Assembly (NCBI RefSeq): GCF_020880815.1
Contig: NZ_JAJITD010000009.1
Span: forward strand, 62,001 to 126,000
Source of the DNA: Paraburkholderia sejongensis
GTDB taxonomy: Bacteria > Pseudomonadota > Gammaproteobacteria > Burkholderiales > Burkholderiaceae
Reading direction: 5' to 3'
DNA length: 64,000 nt
Positions 27,304 to 35,626 of the stretch are shown here, one piece after another. How positions within the stretch are numbered: the first letter of the stretch is position 1; the number at the start of each line of letters is the position of its first letter. The notes under the pieces were generated by a model that saw nothing but the letters and a program-made list of their open reading frames with translations, made no database searches and was not told the origin of the DNA. The position numbers were made by a program, and so were the translations under genes.

Positions 27304-28443
27304 TCATGGCTCGCGCAGCACGGTTCTGAAGCCGATGTGAACGGTGCCGAGCGTCGGGTCCTGCGGCTGCCGCGACGACGGCCGGTAGCGCACGCAGAAG
27401 TTCGGCGCGCACAGGAACGAGCCGCCCTTGATCACGCGCGCCGGACGCTCGAGCGTGTCGACCGGTTGCGAGACGGTCACCACCAGCGGGTTCTGCGCTT
27501 CGTCCTGCGGATGGCGGTCCTCATACACGTCCCGGGTCCACTGCCAGACGTTGCCGACCGGATCGAACATCCCGTAGCCGTTGGCCGGGAAGCAGCCGAC
27601 CGGCGCGGTGCCCTTGTAGCCGTCGCGCGCCAGATTGCGCGCCGGAAAATCGCCCTGCCACGTGTTCGCCATATAGCGGCCCTGCCCGCTCGGCGTGTTG
27701 CCCCACGGATAGGTGTCGCCGTCCAGGCCGCCGCGCGCCGCGTATTCGTACTCGGCCTCGCTCGGCAGATCGCGGCCGAGCCACTTCGCGTACGCCTGCG
27801 CGTCGGCGTAGCTGACCTGCACGACCGGATGGTTGTCCTTGCCCGCGATCGAACTGCCGGGCCCGAACGGATGACGCCAGTTCGCGCCGGGCTGGAATTT
27901 CCACCAGCGATAGGCGTCGTCGAACTGCTCGGTGCCCTTCGGCCATACGAACACGACCGAACCGGCCACCAGTTGCTCCTTGGGCACACCGGGTAATTGC
28001 GCGGGATCGCGCGCGCGTTCGGCGTCGGTCACGTAGCCGGTCGCCTTCACGAAGCGCGCGAATTGCGCATTGGTCACTTCGTGCTGGTCGATCAGGAAGC
28101 TGTCGAGCCGCACGCTGCGCACGTTGCGCTCTTCCGGATAGCCGTCGTTCGAACCCATCCGGAAACGGCCCGCCGGAATGCGGATCAGGCCCGCTCGATT
28201 GGCGACGCCGTTGCGCGCGGGGCCGAAGCCGGCGGGCACGCCGTTGTACGCGGCGCATAGACGGGGGCCGGCGGTGGGGTCTTCCGGGGCGGTCGCAGCT
28301 GCGCTCACGGCGCCGGCCGAAGCGGGCAGCCACGCGGCCAGCAGCAGCGCAGGCATCAACCTCGACACCCGCGCCGCAACCGCGCCCGCCATACGGCCCG
28401 GCACGCGAGCGCGCCGCCGCTCAACGGTTGGTTTCGAGTTCAT
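27304..28443 (-). CDS. Exported formylglycine-generating enzyme (sulfatase-modifying factor family)
   Basis: This 379-residue protein has a basic leader and hydrophobic signal peptide (to about residue 50) followed by an FGE-sulfatase domain. The C-terminal GGSFLCAPNFCVRYRP carries the paired cysteines (C345, C350) that bind copper and the substrate Cys in aerobic FGEs. FGE oxidises the Cys of CxPxR sulfatases to formylglycine. The start overlaps the upstream sulfatase gene by 23 bases, so the pair is translated together. A signal peptide implies maturation in the periplasm, unlike the cytoplasmic FGEs described in actinobacteria. ATG 28392 is an alternative start that still leaves a signal peptide. 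Confidence 0.85.
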   Translation of the reverse strand: MNSKPTVERRRARVPGRMAGAVAARVSRLMPALLLAAWLPASAGAVSAAATAPEDPTAGPRLCAAYNGVPAGFGPARNGVANRAGLIRIPAGRFRMGSNDGYPEERNVRSVRLDSFLIDQHEVTNAQFARFVKATGYVTDAERARDPAQLPGVPKEQLVAGSVVFVWPKGTEQFDDAYRWWKFQPGANWRHPFGPGSSIAGKDNHPVVQVSYADAQAYAKWLGRDLPSEAEYEYAARGGLDGDTYPWGNTPSGQGRYMANTWQGDFPARNLARDGYKGTAPVGCFPANGYGMFDPVGNVWQWTRDVYEDRHPQDEAQNPLVVTVSQPVDTLERPARVIKGGSFLCAPNFCVRYRPSSRQPQDPTLGTVHIGFRTVLREP

Positions 28444-30184
28444 CTTGGTAGTAATGCGTAGCGTTGCTGTAGCCCGGACGCTCGCCCAGATGCGGGATAT
28501 CCTGCACGCCGTTCTCCGTCTGATACGCGTCGTAGTCGGCGAGCAGTTCCTTCAGCTTGGCCGGATAACGCTTCGCGACGTCATGCAGCTCGGAACGGTC
28601 GACGCTGACATGGAACAGCTGCCACTCGCCCGTGCCCCACGGCTTGTTCGCATATGAGATTTTCCAGTCGCCCTTGCGCATCGCGCGCCGGCCGTTCAGC
28701 TCCCAGCCCTCGGTGAACTCGGGATGCACGGTTTTGCGCTGGCCGCTCAGGAAGTCGAGCATCGACGTGCCCTGCATCCGGAACACCGGCCGCCCGTCGT
28801 ACCGGCCGTCTGGTTGCGCGACGCCGGCCAGTTGAAGAATGGTCGGCGCGACGTCGGTCACGTGCGCGGGCACCTTGCTGATCTGCCCGTCGTGCGCGCC
28901 GTGCGGCAACACGATGATGTTCGGCACCGCGATCCCGCCTTCGTACGCGAATGCCTTGTAGAGCCGCAACGGTGTCATGCTGACCTGCGCCCAGCCCGGT
29001 CCGTATTCGACGAACGAGCCCGCGCGGCCGGTATTGGCGAGGCTGTTGTCGGCGTGACGCTTGATCCATTCGCGATTCGCCTGCTCGTCGAGAATGCTGT
29101 TGCCGTCCGCGCCGTTATCCGACATGAAGAAGATCACTGTGTTGTCGTACTGGCCGGTTTCCTTCAGATGATCGACGAGGCGGCCGATCTGCGTGTCCAT
29201 CACGTCGATCATCGCCGCGTAGACCGCCATCCGCTTCGACTCGATCTGCTTCTGCACGGGCGACAGGCTGCTCCATTGCGGCCACACTTCGTCGCCGGTG
29301 TATGCCTCCATATCCTTTGGCACCAGACCCATCGCCTTCATTTTCGCGAGACGCTGCGCGCGGATCGCGTCGTAGCCGGCGTCGTATTTTCCTTCGTACT
29401 TTTTGATCGCTTCGTCCGGCGCCTGCAGCGGCCAGTGCGGCGCGGTATACGCGACGTACGCGAAGAACGGCTTGCCGTCGTCCTTATGACTGTCGATATA
29501 CGACAGCATCTTGTCGGTATAGCCGATCGTCGAATAGAAGCCTTCTGGCAAATCGATCAGCTTGCCGTTCTCGCGATACATCGCTTTCGGCGTCTTGTCC
29601 GGGTCGTTGGTGATGATGCCGACCTGGCCGAAATGACTCGCGCCGCCCTGCACCATCGCAAACGACTGTTCGAAACCGCGCGACGCGGGGCCGTATTCCT
29701 CGGTCAATCCAAGGTGCCATTTGCCGACCATATAGGTGTGATAGCCGGCGTCGCGCAGCAGTTGCGGAAAGGTCACCACGCTATGGGTCATGTAACCTTC
29801 GTAGCCCGCTGCGCTACGCTGCGCCGGCGTAAGCAGTTCGGCCATCCCGCCGAGCCCGACGCGGTGATTGTCGACCCCCGACATCAGCATCGCGCGGGTC
29901 GGCGAACAGAACGGCGACGCGTAGAAGTCGGCCATCCGCACCCCTTCGTGCGCGAGCTTGTCGAGATTCGGCGTTTGCACTTCGCCGCCGAATGCGCCGA
30001 TATCGGAATAGCCGAGGTCGTCGGCGACGATGAGCAAAATGTTCGGACGTTTGCTTTGGGTGGCCGTGGCGGTGTGCGCGGCGCTGGTGCTGTTTGTGCT
30101 GTTTATGCTAGTACCGGCTGCGAGAGCGGAACCCGTCAGCGCGACCGCGCAGGCGAGCGCGCAACGGGTCAGTAATGTCTTCAT
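28421..30184 (-). CDS. Periplasmic Cys-type arylsulfatase
   Basis: This 587-residue protein has a signal peptide (about residues 1-25) and a type I sulfatase domain: RPNILLIVADDLGYSD with the metal Asp pair near the N-terminus, the modification motif CSPTR with C93, GKWHLG, and FMSDNGAD late in the domain. It should hydrolyse sulfate esters once C93 becomes formylglycine, which fits the maturase encoded immediately downstream. I chose ATG 30184 over ATG 30190 because AGGAG abuts the latter and lies 6 bases before the former. It follows dmpP on the same strand after 168 bases. Substrate is unknown; the phenol hydroxylase context suggests aryl sulfates. Confidence 0.9.
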   Translation of the reverse strand: MKTLLTRCALACAVALTGSALAAGTSINSTNSTSAAHTATATQSKRPNILLIVADDLGYSDIGAFGGEVQTPNLDKLAHEGVRMADFYASPFCSPTRAMLMSGVDNHRVGLGGMAELLTPAQRSAAGYEGYMTHSVVTFPQLLRDAGYHTYMVGKWHLGLTEEYGPASRGFEQSFAMVQGGASHFGQVGIITNDPDKTPKAMYRENGKLIDLPEGFYSTIGYTDKMLSYIDSHKDDGKPFFAYVAYTAPHWPLQAPDEAIKKYEGKYDAGYDAIRAQRLAKMKAMGLVPKDMEAYTGDEVWPQWSSLSPVQKQIESKRMAVYAAMIDVMDTQIGRLVDHLKETGQYDNTVIFFMSDNGADGNSILDEQANREWIKRHADNSLANTGRAGSFVEYGPGWAQVSMTPLRLYKAFAYEGGIAVPNIIVLPHGAHDGQISKVPAHVTDVAPTILQLAGVAQPDGRYDGRPVFRMQGTSMLDFLSGQRKTVHPEFTEGWELNGRRAMRKGDWKISYANKPWGTGEWQLFHVSVDRSELHDVAKRYPAKLKELLADYDAYQTENGVQDIPHLGERPGYSNATHYYQDELETNR

Positions 30185-30191
30185 CTCCATC
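30185..30191 (-). promoter_or_regulatory. Ribosome site deciding the arylsulfatase start
   Basis: On the minus strand AGGAG is followed directly by ATGGAGATGAAG. The first ATG (30190) touches the Shine-Dalgarno sequence, whereas the second (30184) has normal spacing and gives the signal peptide starting MKTLLT. Confidence 0.6.
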
Positions 30192-30286
30192 TCCTGTTTT
30201 TTCGTTTTATCGGCTTGTTATGGGTGATGCCGTGTGGATTCTGCGGCGAAGCGGCGGCACCGTCCAACACCGATTCAGACTGTTTT

Positions 30287-30303
30287 CATACCGTAGGGGT
30301 ATG
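30287..30303. promoter_or_regulatory. Inverted repeat between dmpP and the arylsulfatase gene
   Basis: Perfect 6-base arms CATACC and GGTATG flank GTAGG, about 100 bases before the sulfatase start. It may be an operator for separate sulfatase control or a small post-dmpP structure. There is no T-run and no known consensus to name. Confidence 0.3.
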
Positions 30304-30352
30304 CCGGTTCTTTATGGATGACGATGCCGCCGCCCTGCTTGAATCGCGTGAG

Positions 30353-31417
30353 TTATATCGACCTGAACAACGGGCTTTTCGCGAGCGCGTCCGCTCCGTC
30401 GGCGTTGCTGAGAAACTTCTCCGTGTAAATATCGCGTTCGAACAGTTGGCCCTGCATCAACGCGCGAATCGACGCTTCGATCATCACCGGCGGTCCGCAC
30501 AAATAGGCTTTGTGGCCGCGAAAATCGCCATTGAAATGCGCTTTCGCCGCGTCGTGCACGAAGCCGCGAAAACCGTCCCATGTACTGCCCTCGGCTTCGT
30601 TCGACAGCGCCGGCACATAGGTGAAATTCCCGTGGCGTTTCTCCAGTTCGACAAACTCGTCGTGGTAGTACAGCTCCGCGCGATCGCGCGCGCCGTACAC
30701 CAGCGTGATCGGTCGCGTGTCGCCCTGTTCGAGCAGATCGAGCAGCATCGAGCGCGGGCTCGACAGCCCCGAGCCGCCGGCAATCAGGATCACCGGTTGC
30801 GGGTCCGACGCGCGCACGAAGAAGCGCCCGAACGGGCCGCTAAAGCGCAGCGCGTCGCCGGGTTTCAACGCTTCGTGCAGATAGCCGGTGCCCTTGCCGC
30901 CCGGCACGCGCCGCACGTTCAACTCGATCAGCGTCGCCGATCCGGGCTTGCCGGCCAGTGAAAACGCGCGCGGCATGTCCTCGCCCGGAATCTGCACGTT
31001 CACGTACTGGCCCGCCTGAAACTCGATGCCGGCGCCATCCAGTTCGACGAAGATGCCCTTGATGGTCGGCGTCAGATCGACGCTGTCCTTCACGCGGCCG
31101 GTGAAGTCCCGCACCGGATAGTGACGCGCGTCCGGGTCTTCATCGATGTCGGCTTCGATCGTCAGATCGGATTGCGCGGTCGCGCAGCACGCGAGGCACT
31201 TGCGTTCGTCGCGCTCGAAATCCATCAGCGCGAACGGCGACGCATTGCCGTGCTCGATTTCGCCGTCGACCACCTGCACCTTGCAGGTCGCGCATAGCCC
31301 GTGGCAGCACGCGTGCGGCAGCCACACGCCGGCGCGCAGACAGGCGTCGAGAATGGTCTGATCGTCGCCGATCTCGATGCTGTGACCGAGCGGCTCGATG
31401 GTCAGCTGATAACTCAT
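30353..31417 (-). CDS. dmpP: Phenol hydroxylase reductase component (P5)
   Basis: This 354-residue flavo-iron-sulfur reductase passes electrons from NADH through FAD and a [2Fe-2S] cluster to the diiron hydroxylase. The N-terminal plant-type ferredoxin domain has ACCHGLCATC and a later RKCLACC supplying the cluster cysteines; the FAD site is in PRAFSLAG and the NAD site in LIAGGSGLSSPRSML. Order and length match DmpP/PhhP. It is the last gene of the dmpKLMNOP set on this strand and lies 67 bases after dmpO. Confidence 0.94.
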   Translation of the reverse strand: MSYQLTIEPLGHSIEIGDDQTILDACLRAGVWLPHACCHGLCATCKVQVVDGEIEHGNASPFALMDFERDERKCLACCATAQSDLTIEADIDEDPDARHYPVRDFTGRVKDSVDLTPTIKGIFVELDGAGIEFQAGQYVNVQIPGEDMPRAFSLAGKPGSATLIELNVRRVPGGKGTGYLHEALKPGDALRFSGPFGRFFVRASDPQPVILIAGGSGLSSPRSMLLDLLEQGDTRPITLVYGARDRAELYYHDEFVELEKRHGNFTYVPALSNEAEGSTWDGFRGFVHDAAKAHFNGDFRGHKAYLCGPPVMIEASIRALMQGQLFERDIYTEKFLSNADGADALAKSPLFRSI

Positions 31418-31484
31418 GTCAGCGTCTCCGTGTCAATTTCCGTTTCTATTTGCGTTACTGTTGCGTCGTTACTTCAAGCCGGGC

Positions 31485-31847
31485 CTAGCTGCACGAGCCG
31501 CGAATGCCGGTCAGCCCCGGCGTGCGAAAACGCAGCACCGCCTTGTGGCCGAGGCCGTTTTCGCCGAGCGTGCGCTCGAACGCCGGAGTGAAACGCCGGT
31601 TCGAACTGAACCATTCGATCTCGTCGAGCTTGACCTTGTCCCAGTCCGGATGCGCGGCGTAGATGCCCGGCAGCACGTCGTGCGCGAACGTCGCGAACGT
31701 CATCGACGGCGGTACCGGGATGCAATGCGGCGCGCAGAACATCAGGTGATCTTCCCAGCCGACGAACAGCAGCCGGTTGCCGTGAAAATTCTCTTCGCGG
31801 TCCTTCATTTCACCTGTGTAGCCATCTTTCAGCGCGATAACTGACAT
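31485..31847 (-). CDS. dmpO: Phenol hydroxylase component P4
   Basis: This 120-residue protein starts MSVIALKDGYTGEMKD and matches DmpO, a small subunit of the dimeric hydroxylase core (LNO) of multicomponent phenol hydroxylase. The block NRLLFVGWEDHLMFCAP and the C-terminal FRTPGLTGIRGSCS are family-typical. The start at 31847 has AAGGAG upstream at good spacing, so longer readings were discarded. It lies between dmpN and dmpP, separated from dmpN by 40 bases. Confidence 0.93.
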   Translation of the reverse strand: MSVIALKDGYTGEMKDREENFHGNRLLFVGWEDHLMFCAPHCIPVPPSMTFATFAHDVLPGIYAAHPDWDKVKLDEIEWFSSNRRFTPAFERTLGENGLGHKAVLRFRTPGLTGIRGSCS

Positions 31848-31887
31848 GTCGTGTCTCCTTCGTATGGTGTCGGCGCGGACGTGATGC

Positions 31888-33531
31888 TCACGCGAGCTGA
31901 GCGGCGGTTGTAGTCGGCGTGGGGGTCGCGGCCTGCGTTTGCGCAGCCTGCCCGGCGATTGCTTCGCTCGTGCCCTCGCCGCCGTGGCTCGGCTTGCCGG
32001 TCCAGCGCAGCCAGTTCTTGCGGTCCGGCGAATCCTCGAATTCGTGGCCGTCCTCGCCGACATTGATGTGGTAGTAGCGCAGCACTTCCGCGAGCGGGTT
32101 GAAATCCGCCGCGCTCGGGTCCGCGTCTTTCTCGAAGCAGTTGCCCTGGTAGATCTGATGGACCGGCAACCACGCCTGCACGTATTTCTCCGGCTCGTTG
32201 TCGAAGATGTCCTTGCAGCCGTCCGAGCAGAAATGGAACTTGTTGCCGAGATAATCGCTTTCGCGGTAGCAGATCTTGGTCGGGTCGTCCGGCTCGGTGA
32301 AGGCCATCGGAATCTGGCAAATCTGGCACAGCATCGGCAGCGTATTGTTGTAGAAGCGCTTGCCCTCTTTCTGCTGCTCGCGCCAGTACTCGAAACGCGG
32401 CCGGTACAGCCGGTCGAACGTGGCCGGATATTTTTCGGCGAGCCAGTTCATTTCGTCGTCGGACGGAATCCACGTGTGCATCGCGGCCGCGTGCGTGTAG
32501 TTGTAGAAAATGCCCCACGCCTCGTGCGAAATGCGGTCCTTCTCTTTCGACGCGACTTCGTGATACTTCGGCATCCTGATCCCATAGCGCTCCAGATCAT
32601 GGAACAGCGCGCCGCCGTTCTTTTCGAAGTAGGTCTCCCACGCTTCCTGCCACGACATGATCCGCTTCGGCAGCATGTAGTCCATCATCATCGCGACCAG
32701 CGTCAGGAGCCGGTAGCCGCGCCAGAACCACTTGTCGATCCACTTCTGGATAATCGGCACATTGCCCGGGTCCTGTTCGAGCAGGAACTTGACCACTTCG
32801 AGGCCGAGCGTCATATGGCGCGATTCGTCGGACTGCGCGGAAAAGCCGAACGTGACCGTCGCCATGTCGCCGTTGAACGCGGCGCCCGACATGAACGGCA
32901 TGAACAGCAGATTGGTCAGCACGTATTCGAACGAGAACGAGATCGCGGTCACGAACTCGAACGGACCGGCGCTCATCGCGTCCTCGAAATACGACTTCGG
33001 CACCGACAGATACCAGACCCGGTCGTGCATATGCTTGAAGTCGTGAAAGCCGTTGAAGAACTTGTTGTAGTGGCTGATCGTGTGGACCTGGGTCTGCGCG
33101 TGGCGCAGTTCGTCGATCGCCTGCATCTGGCACGCGATGCGCGCGCCGGCGCCGCGAAAGTTGCGCCCGGCCAGCGCGAAGCCGCGATGCGCCGCGTATT
33201 CGAGCGGGCTCACCCCGGTCAGGAACAGCTTCAGCGCGTTGATATAGCGCGGGTCGGTCACGTTGAACTGGCCGTTGTTCTGCTGGAACGCGTCGATGAT
33301 CGCGTACAGCTTGCGTTCCTTTTCGCCCTGGTACTTCCAGTACGCGTCCATCGTCAGGCGGAACGGGTCTTCCCATTTATCCCAGTCGTGGACCTTGATG
33401 CCTTCGAAGCGGTCGTACGGGAACACTTCGTCCATCGGCTGATAGGTGGTCTCCCAGCCGAGACCGCGAGTCAGCATCGCGTAGTTTTCCTTGATGCTGA
33501 GTTTTTTCGGCGTTGCGTTCGGGGTGCTCAT
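31888..33531 (-). CDS. dmpN: Phenol hydroxylase large (diiron) oxygenase subunit P3
   Basis: This 547-residue alpha subunit holds the diiron centre that hydroxylates phenol and methylphenols to catechols. The ligand motifs are EYAAHRG and DELRHAQ in the first half and DESRHM later, as in bacterial multicomponent monooxygenases; a C-terminal YHS-type zinc segment (MLCQICQIP, FCSDGCKD) is also present. The start MSTPNA at 33531 overlaps the end of dmpM by a few bases and fits the family better than the in-frame ATG at 33546. Translational coupling with dmpM is likely. Confidence 0.95.
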   Translation of the reverse strand: MSTPNATPKKLSIKENYAMLTRGLGWETTYQPMDEVFPYDRFEGIKVHDWDKWEDPFRLTMDAYWKYQGEKERKLYAIIDAFQQNNGQFNVTDPRYINALKLFLTGVSPLEYAAHRGFALAGRNFRGAGARIACQMQAIDELRHAQTQVHTISHYNKFFNGFHDFKHMHDRVWYLSVPKSYFEDAMSAGPFEFVTAISFSFEYVLTNLLFMPFMSGAAFNGDMATVTFGFSAQSDESRHMTLGLEVVKFLLEQDPGNVPIIQKWIDKWFWRGYRLLTLVAMMMDYMLPKRIMSWQEAWETYFEKNGGALFHDLERYGIRMPKYHEVASKEKDRISHEAWGIFYNYTHAAAMHTWIPSDDEMNWLAEKYPATFDRLYRPRFEYWREQQKEGKRFYNNTLPMLCQICQIPMAFTEPDDPTKICYRESDYLGNKFHFCSDGCKDIFDNEPEKYVQAWLPVHQIYQGNCFEKDADPSAADFNPLAEVLRYYHINVGEDGHEFEDSPDRKNWLRWTGKPSHGGEGTSEAIAGQAAQTQAATPTPTTTAAQLA

Positions 33532-33533
33532 TT

Positions 33534-33806
33534 TCAGGCCTTCCATTCCAGAATGAATTCGTCGTCGGTCTCGTCGATATTGCCGCCGAGCGAGATCAGA
33601 TTCAGTTGCAGTTCGCGCAGGTCGAAGTCGCGGCCGATCCGCTCCTCGATCGACTCGCGCCGGATCACCAGCCGGCCGACCGCGTCGATCTTGACCATCG
33701 CCGGAAACGCGTTGACGACCGCGTGCGGGTTGTCGGCCTCGATCGCCTCGATGATCGGACGCGAGTCGTCGTTGGCCTGGAATGCGATGAATACCGAATC
33801 AGCCAT
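33534..33806 (-). CDS. dmpM: Phenol hydroxylase regulatory/coupling protein P2
   Basis: This 90-residue cofactor-less effector protein (MmoB/DmpM family) binds the hydroxylase and is needed for turnover. The sequence VFIAFQANDDSRPIIEAI and the ETDDEFILEWKA end match DmpM. It overlaps the end of dmpL by 8 bases and the start of dmpN, so all three are probably co-translated. Confidence 0.94.
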   Translation of the reverse strand: MADSVFIAFQANDDSRPIIEAIEADNPHAVVNAFPAMVKIDAVGRLVIRRESIEERIGRDFDLRELQLNLISLGGNIDETDDEFILEWKA

Positions 33807-34863
33807 GGTTGGTCTCCTGGGCTTGCGGCTGCGCTTGTTCCTGGCTTGGCGGCTGCGCCGTCTCGATCGAAACGCCCTGCTTCTGCACCCGCGCATCGAA
33901 ACTCGCGGCGATTTCCCGCAACGCGGCGTCGCCGTCCTGCGCACCGAGCGCCTCCACTGCGAGCGGTTGCAACGCATCGAGCACTCGCGCGCGCCACTTC
34001 GCGATCCATTGCCCGAGCAACGCCGCGTTCTGCGCCGATTCCGCCGCCGCGGTCTTCAAAGTCGCATCGACCCAGCGGCTCGTTTCATCGAACCAGCTGC
34101 TCGCGAACTCGTTCACCATGCCGAGCGCCGCGCCGTACTCCTTCGACAGCCGCTGGTCGATATGGCGATACACGAGCGGATACAGCAGCCCGTCGAGCAC
34201 GACGTTCTGCGCGACGTAGGTCTCGAACCAGTCCTTCACGACCATCGTGTCTTCGACCACGCGGCGCAGTCCCTGCCACATCGGCTCATCGAGCCATTGC
34301 GCCTTGCCGTCTATCAGCGAGCTGCCCGAATTGCCGTCGAGCAGCAGCCCGAGCCGCGACAGGTACTGCGCGATGCCGAGCCGGTCCATCGAATGAAACA
34401 TCGTCGCCTGGGTGATCGCGGTGCCCCAGCCATACCCGGTGACGAAGCAGTTATTCGTATTGGCCGCCCATTCGACGTGGCGCAGCGGCACCATCAACGC
34501 GGCGATGCGCGCTTTCGCGTCGTCGGGCAGATCGGCCAGCAAACGCCGCCGCGTGACGAACTCGAGGTTCTTTTCCATCGCGTCCTGCTGACGCGCGCGG
34601 GCGATCGTATACGCGCCGTAGTAGTACTGGCGCGGATCCTTGAACGCGTACCAGTCATTCATCTGGATCGCCGTGCGGCCCTTGTCGTACAGCGCGAATT
34701 CCGGTTGCCACAGCGGCCGGTAATGGAAGTTATCTTCGGGCTGCAGTTCCAGCGTCGCTTCCTGATAGCGCGACGCCGGCTTGTCCGCGCCGAGCCGTCT
34801 CGCGACATGCGAGAAGGTCTGGCGGATCTGCTGGACCGAAGAGGTCTTGATGTCGATCTGCAT
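33799..34863 (-). CDS. dmpL: Phenol hydroxylase beta subunit P1
   Basis: This 354-residue protein is the beta (DmpL) subunit of the hydroxylase core; it has the ferritin-like fold but lacks a complete diiron ligand set. The N-terminal MQIDIKTSSVQQIRQTFSH, the PLWQPEFALYDKGRTAI stretch and the RHVEWAANTNNCFVT segment fit the family. It follows dmpK after 58 bases with AGGAG upstream of the start. A Gln-rich tail of about 25 residues closes the protein. Confidence 0.94.
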   Translation of the reverse strand: MQIDIKTSSVQQIRQTFSHVARRLGADKPASRYQEATLELQPEDNFHYRPLWQPEFALYDKGRTAIQMNDWYAFKDPRQYYYGAYTIARARQQDAMEKNLEFVTRRRLLADLPDDAKARIAALMVPLRHVEWAANTNNCFVTGYGWGTAITQATMFHSMDRLGIAQYLSRLGLLLDGNSGSSLIDGKAQWLDEPMWQGLRRVVEDTMVVKDWFETYVAQNVVLDGLLYPLVYRHIDQRLSKEYGAALGMVNEFASSWFDETSRWVDATLKTAAAESAQNAALLGQWIAKWRARVLDALQPLAVEALGAQDGDAALREIAASFDARVQKQGVSIETAQPPSQEQAQPQAQETNHG

Positions 34864-34921
34864 GGGGTATCTCCTTCGTTTCCTTCGTTTGTTCTACGGG
34901 GCTCGCGCCCTTCGGTACCGC

Positions 34922-35197
34922 TTATTCGCTGACGCCCGGCTGGCCGTAACGCCACTTCAGCTGTTCGAGATCGAGCGCCGCCGCTTCGTCGTCGCTCAGT
35001 TGCAGCACCTGATGGATTGCGCAAAAGGACGCGTAATCCGGCGCGCTCATCACGAGCTCGACGCTCAGGCCCGGATCGCCGATCGAAAAATCGAACTCGA
35101 CGAAGCCGTCGTCGCGGCGTTCGCGCACGCGCACATAGCGGCGCGTCACATCGAAACTGCGCGACGCCGGTTCGGCGTGGGGTGAATGCGAGGACAT
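34922..35197 (-). CDS. dmpK: Phenol hydroxylase assembly protein P0
   Basis: This 91-residue protein is the first gene of the phenol hydroxylase operon and matches DmpK, which in Pseudomonas is needed for iron loading of the oxygenase rather than catalysis. Recognisable are RRYVRVRERRDDGFVEFDF and the closing LEQLKWRYGQPG. The start at 35197 has AAGGAG at good spacing. Upstream on the same strand is a sigma54-type promoter about 110 bases away. Confidence 0.9.
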   Translation of the reverse strand: MSSHSPHAEPASRSFDVTRRYVRVRERRDDGFVEFDFSIGDPGLSVELVMSAPDYASFCAIHQVLQLSDDEAAALDLEQLKWRYGQPGVSE

Positions 35198-35309
35198 CGC
35201 CGTCTCCTTGGTGTTGTTGCGAGGTCTCCGCGCGCGTCGGACCACGCACGGCGCCTGCTTCTGTTTCACTGCATGCTTTGATCGAAAATCGCTGCTGCGC
35301 GCCTATTAA

Positions 35310-35325
35310 TGCAACCGCTATGCCA
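35310..35325 (-). promoter_or_regulatory. Sigma54 (RpoN) promoter of the phenol hydroxylase operon
   Basis: Read on the minus strand this is TGGCATAGCGGTTGCA, with the GG and GC doublets separated by the canonical 10 bases. It matches the -24/-12 consensus closely and faces dmpK, with transcription expected to begin near 35299. Phenol hydroxylase operons of this type are classically sigma54-dependent. Confidence 0.8.
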
Positions 35326-35447
35326 ATGCGGCGCGAAAAGCCTCGCGACGCACGGCAGAAAGCGCACAATCCCTTGTGAATCAACGGATAAGCGACGCGC
35401 GGAAAATAACGCGGCAAAATCGTGGCGACGCGCGGGCCGGTTTGCGC

Positions 35448-35463
35448 TAGATCAAATGATCGA
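35448..35463. promoter_or_regulatory. Candidate upstream activating site 1 for the DmpR/MopR-type regulator
   Basis: TAGATCAAATGATCGA contains the inverted repeat GATCA-AA-TGATC and resembles the TTGATCA-AT-TGATCAA sites bound by DmpR/XylR-type activators. It lies about 130 bases upstream of the sigma54 promoter, a usual enhancer distance. Confidence 0.6.
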
Positions 35464-35490
35464 AAGCGGGCCGCCGCGCGCGTCGGGCGG

Positions 35491-35507
35491 CCGATCAAAT
35501 CGGTATC
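35491..35507. promoter_or_regulatory. Candidate upstream activating site 2
   Basis: This stretch repeats GATCAAAT 43 bases from the first copy, about four helical turns, and also forms the small palindrome CCGAT-CAA-ATCGG. Paired, in-phase sites are usual for this activator class. It is a weaker match than site 1. Confidence 0.45.
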
Positions 35508-35626
35508 AGGGAACACCCGGAGCCGTGCGGCCCGCGATCGGTCATGCAGCGGCGCGCGCGACATTGCATACTGACGGCCCGGCACCGCCGGTAAAAAATC
35601 AGACACGTGGTTGGAGACGAATCCCG

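Noticed and set aside
31939..34932. Very long plus-strand frame opposite dmpLMN
   Set aside because: The translation is Arg/His/Val-rich with no recognisable motif, and it mirrors well-supported phenol hydroxylase genes.
30353..35197. Toluene monooxygenase rather than phenol hydroxylase
   Set aside because: The gene order K-L-M-N-O-P, the DmpK start protein and the lack of a Rieske ferredoxin gene fit phenol hydroxylase.
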